Assembly: GCA_963735445.1 (NCBI GenBank)
Contig: CAVTLC010000055.1
Location: 32,945-96,944 of the forward strand
Direction of reading: 5' to 3'
Length of the DNA: 64,000 bases
From: AP-15 sp963735445
Lineage (GTDB): Bacteria; Pseudomonadota; Alphaproteobacteria; ATCC43930; CGMCC-115725
The notes beneath the pieces were generated by a model, which was not told the DNA's origin, ran no database searches, and worked only from the letters and a program-made list of their open reading frames with translations. This document shows, one piece after another, positions 16,931-25,263 of the stretch (positions are counted from its first letter, which is position 1; each line of letters opens with the position of its first letter). A program made the position numbers and the translations under genes.

Positions 16931-19641
16931 TGGCCGAGCCGCTCAAGGATCGCCGGCACGTGGACCTGATCCGATTTGTAATTGCCGGTCAGCACGTACA
17001 TGACCAGGTTGATGCCAAAGCGCACTGCCATCTCGCGCTGTTGTTCGCCCCCCGGGACGACCGCGTAAAGCGGCTCGCCATTCCGATCGATCGCCCAGGC
17101 GCCGACCCAATCGTTTGCCCCGACGATGACGCTCGAAACCCCGTCATTAACGTGGTCGTCAACCGGCTCGACCCACAAGGTGCCAACATTCCAGCGGCCT
17201 GGAAACTCGTGCAGCAGGTAGAAGGATTTGGTTAGCACGTGGTCGGGTGGGATCGGCATCAGCGGCGGCATGTTGATCCCCGCCGTTAATCGGCGCAGGC
17301 GCTGCGCCGCGATAGCCGCGCCGCCAAATAGCCCCGGGGTCTGTGCATCGCCGTCTCGGGTGTCGAACAGGATCGTCCCGCCGGTCTCGAGATAGCGATT
17401 GATGCGCTCGACTGCCTTTGGCGAGGGCGGGGCCTGCTCGGCGGTCACCGGCCAATAGAGCAGCGGAAAGAAGATCAGTTCGTCGGTCTCGATATCGACA
17501 GCGAGGGGGTCGCCAGTCTCGACTGCAGTGCGCCGGTTGAGCGCATCGTCCAAGCCGACTAACCCAGCGCGGCTCTCATTATCGACCTCGCTGTTTCCAG
17601 TTCTGACGTAAGCGAGCCGCAGCTCCGAGGTGGCGCGGGTAACAAAGGCATCATCGGCATGCACCGGCATTGGCGAGGCGAGAAAGGCCAGCAGCATCAC
17701 ACCCGCAATCTGCGCCGGGCGCCGCACCAATAGCCCACGCAGTCCAAAGGCGATCAGCAAATCGGCGAGGGCCAGCAACAGCGCCACTGTCAGCACCGGC
17801 GCGCGCAGGTCGGTTTCGCCGCTGCGTCCGAACGTTTCTCGGTGAGTATCAGCGGGCAACCCTGCAATCGGCTTCAGCGCCGTTATCCCGGTCGACAGAT
17901 TGAGCGCTCGTCGCTGATCCTGCGTGCCGTAAAACCCGGGCGGATGTTGAGGCGAAACAGTCGCGGTTGCGAAATCGCTGCCGGCAATTGGGCGAGCCGC
18001 CGGAGGCGCGCGCTGCAGATGGCCAAACCCGTCAAGTGTTTCGATCGGCGGCAGGCTCGCTTCGCCGCCGGCCGCAACGCCTTGGCTCATCGCGATCATC
18101 CGCCGCAGCATCTGAACATAAAGGCCGGACAGCGCGAGGTTCGACCAATCGGCGTTGGCCGTCGTATGCACCAACACGACCCATCCATGCCCGCGTTTTT
18201 CGGCGGTCACGAGAGGGGTGCCGTCGGCGAGCCGTGCCCAGGTCTTGGCGGCCAGATCGATGTCAGGCTCCGCCAGCACCTGACGCGAGACGGTCACGTC
18301 CGGCGGGATGGTCAGCCCGGCAAACGGGCTGTCCGGTGCGAACGGCGCCAGCTTTGCCGGCTGTTCCCAGGACATCGCGCCGCCGATTGTGCGTCCGCCA
18401 CGACGCAGCCGCACCGGCAGCAGCTTGTCATCACCCTCGGCCAGATGCGGGCCGGCAAAACGCAGCAGCAGACCGCCGTCGCTGACCCATTTCTCGATCG
18501 CGGCGGCTTCGGCGGGCGAGTCGGGACTCGAGTCGGCGAAGATCAGCACCGCGAGCTGGCGTTTCAGGAGATCAGTCGCGTGACCGCGCCGAATCTCGGT
18601 AAACGGATCGAGCGCGCGTTCGAGATAGTAGGTCTCGCTCAGCAGCGGCTGTCCGGCGGCATTTGCGGCGGCGGCGATCCCGACCGGGCGCCGGCGCCAG
18701 CGCTCGTCAACCAGCACGACCGCGCCGGCCGACTGTGCGCCTTCGACTTCGATCCGCGCAGCCTGGTTTCGCAGCTCGTTTGGCATCGCCAACTTGGCCT
18801 CGGCGGATGCCGCACCCGGCTCGACCGTGACCGCTTGATGCGCAAGAAACCGGCCGTCGGTGCCGCTCGCCCGTACCTCGTACAACCGCGGTTTGGCAAC
18901 CGGCAATGTCCGCAGCACCGCCGTCAGCTCCTTGGCCTCGCGGTCGCCAGCGCCGAGCAAGACCGGCGACTGGTTCGGGCCGGCGCTCAGATAATAGAGG
19001 GTGCCATGTGCGTCCAAATAACTTGCGAGCGCCTTCGCGCCACTGGCGTCGCCGACGCCGTCGCTGAGCCATAAGGCGGCATTAGCACCGGGCAGCGAGA
19101 GTTTTTGCAGCCGCGCCAATGCCGCCTGCCGGTCGACCGGCCAAGGTTTTGGCTCCGCCGCCTCGATCGCCGCGCTAGCATCGGCGGCGCGGGTCGGCGC
19201 CAGCGGCGGCAGTGCTGCATCGCTGCCGGAGGGTGCTGTGGTCACAAGCACCACCTGCCGATCCTCGCGCGTCGCTTCGCCCAAAAGATTGCCGAGTGCG
19301 GCCTGGCGTGCGGCCCAATCGCTCGCCGCCGCCCAGCCATCGTCGACAACCAAAATCAATGGCCCCGTCCCGGGCAGCTCCGCCTGAGGATTGAGCAGCG
19401 GGTGAGCCGTTCCGATTATGACCAGCGCGGCGATCGCCATGCGCAGTAGGATCAGCCACAGCGGAGTCCGGGCCGGCGTCACGTCGCGCGGGACCAATCC
19501 CAAGAGCAGCCGAATTGCCGGAAACACGACCCGGCGCGGCGCCGGCGGCGTCACTCGCAACAGCCACCAGATAACCGGCAGCCCGGCCAAGGCCAAGAGC
19601 AGCCAAGGTGACGCAAAGGCAAGCGAACCGAACGTCAACAC
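16927..19641 (-). CDS. BatA-like / DUF4159 domain membrane protein
   Basis: 904 residues from a GTG at 19641. The N-terminus FASPWLLLALAGLPVIWWLLR and the second helix before AHPLLNPQAELPG form the BatA-type aerotolerance N-terminal domain, followed by a VWA-like part (LILVVDDGWAAASDWAARQ). A hydrophobic pair of helices comes near residues 620-665. The C-terminal third is a DUF4159 domain (LRLAYVRTGNSEVDNES, ELIFFPLLYWPV, ETGGTILFDTRDG). It is coupled to the downstream VWA/GATase-like gene and follows DUF58. Family function is unknown; the MoxR-DUF58-VWA context suggests chaperone-like maturation of an envelope or metal protein. Confidence 0.85.
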   Translation of the reverse strand: MLTFGSLAFASPWLLLALAGLPVIWWLLRVTPPAPRRVVFPAIRLLLGLVPRDVTPARTPLWLILLRMAIAALVIIGTAHPLLNPQAELPGTGPLILVVDDGWAAASDWAARQAALGNLLGEATREDRQVVLVTTAPSGSDAALPPLAPTRAADASAAIEAAEPKPWPVDRQAALARLQKLSLPGANAALWLSDGVGDASGAKALASYLDAHGTLYYLSAGPNQSPVLLGAGDREAKELTAVLRTLPVAKPRLYEVRASGTDGRFLAHQAVTVEPGAASAEAKLAMPNELRNQAARIEVEGAQSAGAVVLVDERWRRRPVGIAAAANAAGQPLLSETYYLERALDPFTEIRRGHATDLLKRQLAVLIFADSSPDSPAEAAAIEKWVSDGGLLLRFAGPHLAEGDDKLLPVRLRRGGRTIGGAMSWEQPAKLAPFAPDSPFAGLTIPPDVTVSRQVLAEPDIDLAAKTWARLADGTPLVTAEKRGHGWVVLVHTTANADWSNLALSGLYVQMLRRMIAMSQGVAAGGEASLPPIETLDGFGHLQRAPPAARPIAGSDFATATVSPQHPPGFYGTQDQRRALNLSTGITALKPIAGLPADTHRETFGRSGETDLRAPVLTVALLLALADLLIAFGLRGLLVRRPAQIAGVMLLAFLASPMPVHADDAFVTRATSELRLAYVRTGNSEVDNESRAGLVGLDDALNRRTAVETGDPLAVDIETDELIFFPLLYWPVTAEQAPPSPKAVERINRYLETGGTILFDTRDGDAQTPGLFGGAAIAAQRLRRLTAGINMPPLMPIPPDHVLTKSFYLLHEFPGRWNVGTLWVEPVDDHVNDGVSSVIVGANDWVGAWAIDRNGEPLYAVVPGGEQQREMAVRFGINLVMYVLTGNYKSDQVHVPAILERLGQ

Positions 19642-19693
19642 AGATCAACCCGCCGCCGTATTACTGTTGTGGTTGCCATCCGCTGCAAGGGAG

Positions 19694-20636
19694 TTACCGC
19701 CGCCTGTCACCGGACAGCGCGGCATAGAGCGCCAGCAGCGCCAGCCCCGGGGGGCGATCGGTCCGGTGCGAGCCGAAACTCCAGCCGAGCCTCCCCGCTA
19801 GCGCCGCAAGCGCAGCGCGGTGGTCGCGAAACCGCGACGAATATTCTTCACGAATGCCCTCGACACGGCTCACCACGACTTCGTCGCGCTCCTCGATGCC
19901 GGCGAAAGCGAACACGGCCGTCAAAGGGCAGATCCTCCTCCGCCGGATCGATGATCTGCAGCAAATGACCCTTAAGCCCAGTTGCGGCAAATCGCGTAAC
20001 GATCGCATCGACATCGTCGAGCGGCGACAGAAAATCGCCGATCATGACCAAGAGACCGGCCCGCGGCAGTGGCTCGAAGATGGGCAGACTCTCGGTCTGG
20101 ACGGCGTCGCGGGTCAGCATCTCGACAGTGCGCGTCAGGGCGACGCGTCCACTCATCGGCGACAAGCCTGTTCCCAACAGGGTCAGCCGCTCGCCCCCGC
20201 GCACCAGCAGGCTGGCAAGCGCCGCCAGCAATAACTCGGCACGGTCGCGTTTCGTCGGCCACTCGGCTCCGGCGATATACTGCGCAGAGCTGTAGTCCAT
20301 CGAAGCCGAGCCGTCGCGCCACAGCCACACGCTTTGCGCCGCCTCCCATTCGGTCTCGCGGATGTAATAGCGCTGCGATTTGGCGCTTTCGCGCCAGTCG
20401 ATCCGGCTGGCAGCGTCGCCAGGCTCGTACTGCCGGAATTGCCAAAAGGTTTCGCCTTGACCAACGCGGCGTCGGCCGTGCACGCCTTGGGCAACGGTTG
20501 CGGCGACGCGCTCGGCGGCGACCAATAAGGGCGGGAGTGCCGCTGATGCCTCTTCCGCCCGGGTGCGCAACGCGGTCGGCGGCGCGCTGCGCCGCGCCAA
20601 CAGCGAGGCAAGTGAACGCGATCCCGCGCTGTTCAA
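19694..20636 (-). CDS. DUF58 domain-containing protein, one frame break
   Basis: About 313 residues read through two frames that join near 19904. The first part holds the DUF58 core GRRRVGQGETFWQFRQYEPGD (in pieces: GETFWQFRQY, DAASRIDWRESAK) and a VWA-like SVWLWRDGSASMDYSS. After the break the frame continues AGIEERDEVVVSRVEGIREEY and ends at ALYAALSGDRRR. One surplus base lies in CGCTTTC; CGC TTC GCC would restore the frame. The TTG start at 20636 overlaps the MoxR stop. DUF58 proteins accompany MoxR AAA+ ATPases; their molecular role is unsettled. Confidence 0.82.
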
Positions 20637-21639
20637 CGGAATGGCGCCGAAATCTGTTCGATAACGCGGGCTATGGTGATCCCTTCGCCGCGGCCGGCGA
20701 AACTGACCGCCATGCGGTGCCGCAGCACCGGCGGCGCCAACGCCAGGACATCGTCGATCGATGGGCTATAGCGGCCGTCGATCAAGGCGCGCGCGCGGCA
20801 GGCGAGCATCAGCGCCTGGCTGGCGCGGGGTCCCGGGCCCCATGAGACAAAGCGGCGTGATCCCATTCCCGGCGGCATCGGGACGGCCCGAGCGCACCAA
20901 TGCCAGGATCGCATCGACGACACTCTCGCCGACCGGAATCCGGCGCACCAGCCGCTGCGCGGCGATCAACTCGGCGACGGTCATCGCCGGGCGCGGCCGG
21001 TCCTCGGCGATGCCGGTCGTCGCGATCAGCATTTCCCGCTCGGCATCGCGATCGGGATAGTCGACATCGATTTGCATCAAAAATCGGTCGAGCTGGGCTT
21101 CCGGCAGCGGATAGGTGCCCTCCTGCTCGAGCGGGTTTTGCGTCGCCAACACGTGAAAGGGTTGCGGCAGCGGATGGTATTGCCCGGCGATCGAAACCCG
21201 GCCCTCTTGCATCGCCTGCAGCAACGCGGATTGCGTGCGCGGGCTTGCGCGATTGATCTCGTCGGCCATCAACAATTGGCAGAAGACCGGCCCCGGGATG
21301 AAAGCGAAACGAGCGCCTGCCGGTCTCGCTCTCCTCCAGCACCTCGGAGCCGAGAATGTCGGCCGGCATCAGATCGGGCGTGCACTGGATGCGCTTTTCG
21401 TCCAATCCGAGGATCGTCCCCAAGGTCTCGACTAGCCGGGTCTTGGCAAGACCTGGAACCCCGATCAAAAGCGCATGACCGCCGCACAGCAGGGTGATCA
21501 AGGCTTGCTCGACAACCTCGTGCTGACCAAAGATGATTTCGCCGATGCGGGCACGCACAAGACTGAGGCTGCGGCCGAGCGCATCCACCTCGGCGACGAC
21601 ATCGGTGGATGCGGTGTTGACGGATGCAGACGGAGACAA
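20633..21639 (-). CDS. MoxR-family AAA+ ATPase, two frame breaks
   Basis: About 335 residues once two surplus bases are allowed for. Part 1 (TTG start, 21639) has IIFGQHEVVEQALITLL and the Walker A GVPGLAKTRLV. Part 2, after a break at about 21301-21303, has LLMADEINRASPRTQSALLQAM (Walker B with sensor region), LATQNPLEQEGTYPLPEAQLDRF. Part 3, after a break at about 20880-20882, has WGPGPRASQALMLACRARAL and the C-terminal lid VLRHRMAVSF. Every MoxR hallmark is therefore present, which argues against a dead gene. It heads the minus-strand DUF58/BatA/psd/pssA operon. Confidence 0.85.
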
Positions 21640-21712
21640 GAGCTAACGATCCTCTTCCAAGCGCTTCGCCAGATGCGAACCTGATGCAAAATACTCGCTC
21701 GGGCAATTCCCG

Positions 21713-22234
21713 ATGATCGGGGCGGCAGCAAACCGCCGTCAGCCGGTTGATCGCGGCGACCTCGAGATGCGGATCGCCCGCGATGGTAGTTGGTCTTATC
21801 GTGGCTCGCCGATCGGCCGCTTGCCACTCGTCAAGCTCTTTGCCTCCGTCCTGCGGCGCGAGCCGGACGGCTCTTATTGGCTGGTGACGCCAGCCGAGCG
21901 CGGCCGCATCGCGGTCGAAGACGTTCCGTTTCTTGCCGTCGAGATGAACGTGGCCGGCGAGGGTCACGATCAGCAACTGATCTTCCGGACCAATCTAGAC
22001 GAATTTGTGACCGCGGGACCGAATAACCCACTGCGCGTCGAGACTGCGCCATCGGGCGAACCGGCACCCTATATTGTTGTGCGGGACGGGCTGGAGGCCC
22101 GGCTCGCGCGGCCGGTCTTCTACGAGTTGGTCGAGTTGGCCGTCGAGGAGGAGATCGAAGGGGAGACGCAATTTGGGGTGTGGAGCAGCGGGGCATTCTA
22201 CCAGCTGGGTGATCCCGGCCCAGATTGGGAGTGA
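21713..22234 (+). CDS. DUF1285 family protein
   Basis: 173 residues. The region GDLEMRIARDGSWSYRGSPI, then LVKLFASVLRREPDGSYWLVTP and VEDVPFLAVEM, is the DUF1285 pattern known from alphaproteobacteria and pseudomonads. Small beta-rich cytoplasmic protein with no catalytic residues I can name. It is divergent from the MoxR gene and is the first of a plus-strand run with the Nudix hydrolase, DUF6111 and cca, an arrangement that recurs in alphaproteobacteria as far as I recall. Confidence 0.88.
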   Translation: MIGAAANRRQPVDRGDLEMRIARDGSWSYRGSPIGRLPLVKLFASVLRREPDGSYWLVTPAERGRIAVEDVPFLAVEMNVAGEGHDQQLIFRTNLDEFVTAGPNNPLRVETAPSGEPAPYIVVRDGLEARLARPVFYELVELAVEEEIEGETQFGVWSSGAFYQLGDPGPDWE

Positions 22235-22279
22235 CGCGGCCTCGGGCGGCGGGACGGCAATAGGCAAGGCGCGAAGCTG

Positions 22280-22954
22280 ATGGAGAGCCGGGAAGCGCGA
22301 GCGTTGACGCGCGACGGGGTCGCGGCCCGCTTTGCCCGGCTTGGCAAGCCGGGAAGACGCGGCTTTGGCGGCGCGGCGGATGCGGCTGAAGCGGCAGCGT
22401 TGCGGCAGGCGACGCGCGGCGACCACGATCTCAACCCGGGGATGACCCCGCCCAGTACAGCGCTGCGCCCGGCGGCGGTGCTGGTGCCGCTCATCGACCG
22501 TGCCGAGGGGATGTCGGTGCTGCTGACCCAGCGCACCGCGCATCTGAGCGCGCATGCCGGCCAGATCGCCTTTCCCGGCGGCAGGCTCGAGCCCGAGGAC
22601 CCCGACGAGGTCGCAGCGGCATTGCGCGAAACCGAAGAGGAAATCGGGCTGCCGCGCGAGCATGTTAGCTTAGTCGGGCGGCTCGACACCTACATCACCG
22701 GGACCGGGTTCGAGATCACGCCGGTGGTCGGCATCGTCTCCACTCCGTTCACGTTGACTGTCGACCCGTTCGAGGTCGCCGATGTCTTCGAGGTGCCGCT
22801 GGCCTTTGTGCTCGACCCGAGCAATCATCGGCGCACCGAGCGCATCTTTGAAGAACGCGGGCGGGTATTCTTTGTATTGCAATACCAGGACCGTAATATC
22901 TGGGGTGCGACCGCTGGGATGCTGGTGAATTTGGCCGAGGTGCTCGCCGGCTGA
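22280..22954 (+). CDS. Nudix hydrolase, CoA pyrophosphatase type
   Basis: 224 residues. The Nudix box is present as GGRLEPEDPDEVAAALRETE and continuing EEIGL (GX5EX7REUXEEXGU) near residues 100-122, binding the catalytic Mg ions. The preceding LLTQRTAHLSAHAGQIAFPG is the extra signature (LLTQR-x-x-x-L-x-x-H-x-G-x-x-x-FPGG) of the CoA diphosphatase NudL/YeaB group. It cleaves the pyrophosphate of CoA or its derivatives (family knowledge). It is followed after 6 bases by the DUF6111 gene and then cca, forming a compact operon. Confidence 0.92.
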   Translation: MESREARALTRDGVAARFARLGKPGRRGFGGAADAAEAAALRQATRGDHDLNPGMTPPSTALRPAAVLVPLIDRAEGMSVLLTQRTAHLSAHAGQIAFPGGRLEPEDPDEVAAALRETEEEIGLPREHVSLVGRLDTYITGTGFEITPVVGIVSTPFTLTVDPFEVADVFEVPLAFVLDPSNHRRTERIFEERGRVFFVLQYQDRNIWGATAGMLVNLAEVLAG

Positions 22955-22960
22955 GACAGC

Positions 22961-23242
22961 ATGATACGGGTTTTCTTTACGATCGTTCTGCCGCTGCTGC
23001 TGCCGACCGCGCTTTATTTGTTGTGGGTCACCACTTTGGGCGCTCCGCAAGACGGCGGCGCTGTCGCGTGGACATCTCTTCCTTGGGTGTGGTTGGCGGG
23101 CGCCGGAGCGGTTTTGCTGGCGGTCGTCTTGTTTGTCGTGACCGTCGGCTTTGGGACGCCGCAGGAAGGCGTTTATGTCGCTCCGCGCTATGTCAACGGC
23201 CACATCATCCCCGGTCATATCGAGCCGAAGGCGCCACGGTGA
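22961..23242 (+). CDS. DUF6111 family small membrane protein
   Basis: 93 residues with two membrane helices (about residues 3-24 and 43-67) and a polar C-terminus containing VNGHIIPGHIEP, typical of the DUF6111 proteins encoded next to cca in alphaproteobacteria. Its stop overlaps the GTG of cca (GTGA), so translation is coupled. Function unknown; localisation in the inner membrane is predicted. Confidence 0.85.
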   Translation: MIRVFFTIVLPLLLPTALYLLWVTTLGAPQDGGAVAWTSLPWVWLAGAGAVLLAVVLFVVTVGFGTPQEGVYVAPRYVNGHIIPGHIEPKAPR

Positions 23243-24558
23243 GCGAGCCGCCGTCCGAATCTGCCGCTCGGATCGAGCCGCCGGCTTGGATGTCCGAACC
23301 CGACACAAGCGCGGTGCTCGATGCACTCGCGGCCGGCGGGGTCGAGGCACGGTTTGTCGGGGGCGTAGTGCGCGATACGCTGCTCGGATTACCGATCGGC
23401 GGCTCCGGCGGGCGGATCGACATCGACATTGCGACCCCCGCGGCGCCAGAACGCGTCGCCGAATTGCTTGAACGGCGCGGCATCAAAGTTGTGCCGACCG
23501 GTTTGGCCCATGGCACGGTAACGGCGATCCCGCCATCACCGCCGGGAACACCGGCGCGCCACTTCGAGATCACGACCCTGCGTCACGATGTCGAGACCTA
23601 TGGCCGCCGCGCGCGAGTCGCGTTTGGCGCCGACTGGGCTGCCGACGCGGCGCGCCGTGACTTCACGATCAACGCAATTTTCCTGTCGCCCGACGGCGCC
23701 CTCGATGACCCGACCGGCGGCATCGCCGATCTCCGGGCGCGTCGTATCCGCTTTGTCGGCGACCCGGCGACGCGCATCGCCGAGGACGTTTTGCGCATAT
23801 TGCGATACTACCGGTTCGAGGCGCGGTTTGGGACGGGCCGCGGCGACCCTCAAGCGCGCGCCGCCTGCCGTAATCAGGCACATCTGCTCCCGAATTTATC
23901 TGCCGAGCGCGTGGCGCAGGAAATAATAAGAATACTCGAAGCCGCCGACCCGAGTGCCGCGCTGGAGATGATGGCGGAGGATGGCGTGCTCGCGGTTATC
24001 CTGCCCGAGGCCCGGCGGCTCGACCGATTGCAGCGTCTGATCGCGATAGAACAAGCATCAGCGATCGAGCCTGAGCCCGATGCGCTGCGGCGCCTCGCTG
24101 CGCTGATCGACGTCGATGCCAAAGGCGCCGTGGCCCTGGCCGAAAGGCTGCGCTTCTCGAATGCCTGGCGCGACCGGTTGCGGGATTTGGCGCCACCCTG
24201 GCCAGTCAATCCCGAAGCCGATAATCCCGCCCAGCGCCGGGCACTTTATCGGCTCGGCGCCGACCGCTACCGCGATCTCGCCCTTTTGCAGGCGGCCGAC
24301 GGGCTGGTGAGCCGGGACCGGTTGGCGGAACTGCTAGCCCTCGCCCGCGATTGGACAATGCCGGTATTTCCGCTTACCGGGCATGACGTTACCGCACTCG
24401 GCATTGCCCCCGGGCCGCGCGTCGGTGCATTGCTCGATGCTGTCGAGCGCTGGTGGGAAGCCGCCGATTTCGCACCCGACCGCGGCCAATCCCTGCAACA
24501 CCTGAAGGAATTGCTGCTCGACGCCGGGCCTAATTCGACAAACAAGACTAAAGGGTAA
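23239..24558 (+). CDS. cca: CCA tRNA nucleotidyltransferase / poly(A) polymerase family
   Basis: About 439 residues from the GTG at 23239, which overlaps the DUF6111 stop. It adds or repairs the 3' CCA of tRNA. Class II motifs are visible: FVGGVVRDTLLG (GG...R), DIDIATPAAPE (the metal-binding DxD), ARRDFTINAIFLSPDG (RRDFTxNA), then FVGDPATRIAEDVLRILRYYRF. The C-terminal helices continue to the end. The longer upstream frame from 23023 lies inside DUF6111 and is rejected. Confidence 0.93.
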   Translation: MSEPPSESAARIEPPAWMSEPDTSAVLDALAAGGVEARFVGGVVRDTLLGLPIGGSGGRIDIDIATPAAPERVAELLERRGIKVVPTGLAHGTVTAIPPSPPGTPARHFEITTLRHDVETYGRRARVAFGADWAADAARRDFTINAIFLSPDGALDDPTGGIADLRARRIRFVGDPATRIAEDVLRILRYYRFEARFGTGRGDPQARAACRNQAHLLPNLSAERVAQEIIRILEAADPSAALEMMAEDGVLAVILPEARRLDRLQRLIAIEQASAIEPEPDALRRLAALIDVDAKGAVALAERLRFSNAWRDRLRDLAPPWPVNPEADNPAQRRALYRLGADRYRDLALLQAADGLVSRDRLAELLALARDWTMPVFPLTGHDVTALGIAPGPRVGALLDAVERWWEAADFAPDRGQSLQHLKELLLDAGPNSTNKTKG

Positions 24559-24666
24559 ATTCTGGTTAAGCCGCATCGATGTCGGCGACGTTGCGATGGA
24601 TTTCGGCGGGCCTCGCACCACATGAGAAGTGCAACATAAGCCACGCAACTCCCTTAGAGGTTTCCG

Positions 24667-25191
24667 ATGCCAGCATCTCGCAGGTTGAGCGCCGCTGCTT
24701 TGGGTACGCCCACCGATCTTTCGACCGAAAATGTCGCTTCCATCACCGCCGCGCTAAACCCGCTCGTAGCCGACGCGTTCGCTCTGTACCTAAAAACAAA
24801 GAATTTTCATTGGCACGTTAGCGGCTCACATTTTCGCGATTATCACCTGATGCTCGACGAGCAAGGCGACCAGATCTTCGCGATGACCGACGTGCTCGCT
24901 GAGCGCGTCCGCAAGATCGGCGGAACTACGCTGCGTTCGATCGGGCACGTCAACAAGCTGAAGCGTATCACCGACAACGACGCCGATTTTGTGGCGCCCG
25001 TCGACATGCTGCGCGAACTGATGGAGGACAACAAGGCCTTCACTGTCAGCATGCGTGAGGCTCACGAAGTCGCGTCAGACAACAATGACGTCGCGACCAC
25101 GAGCATCCTCGAGGTCTTTATCGATGAGACCGAAAAGCGGACGTGGTTTCTGTTTGAGGCTAGCCGGGTAAGTAACCAGCCCAACGATTAG
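24667..25191 (+). CDS. dps: Dps family ferritin-like DNA-protection protein
   Basis: 174 residues. The Dps ferroxidase region is clear: KNFHWHVSGSHFRDYHLMLD (His pair and the Asp) then EQGDQIFAMTDVLAERVRKIGG with the Glu ligand, and the later helix with DNNDVATTSILEVFIDETEKRTWF. Dps dodecamers oxidise and store iron and bind DNA under starvation or oxidative stress (family knowledge). The N-terminal tail MPASRRLSAAALG carries Arg residues that could contact DNA. Single gene; a peroxide- or iron-responsive promoter is likely but no operator is evident. Confidence 0.93.
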   Translation: MPASRRLSAAALGTPTDLSTENVASITAALNPLVADAFALYLKTKNFHWHVSGSHFRDYHLMLDEQGDQIFAMTDVLAERVRKIGGTTLRSIGHVNKLKRITDNDADFVAPVDMLRELMEDNKAFTVSMREAHEVASDNNDVATTSILEVFIDETEKRTWFLFEASRVSNQPND

Positions 25192-25263
25192 GGTGCCAGG
25201 CGCAGGAAATCGGCTCCCGGCGCGCGCCTCCCTGATCGAACTTTCCGGACCTAATACTGAATG

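Noticed and set aside
17842..19074. 410-residue open frame on the plus strand
   Set aside because: Lies wholly opposite the BatA/DUF4159 gene; its product is Arg/Gly/Ala-rich with no domain, a typical antisense shadow in GC-rich DNA.
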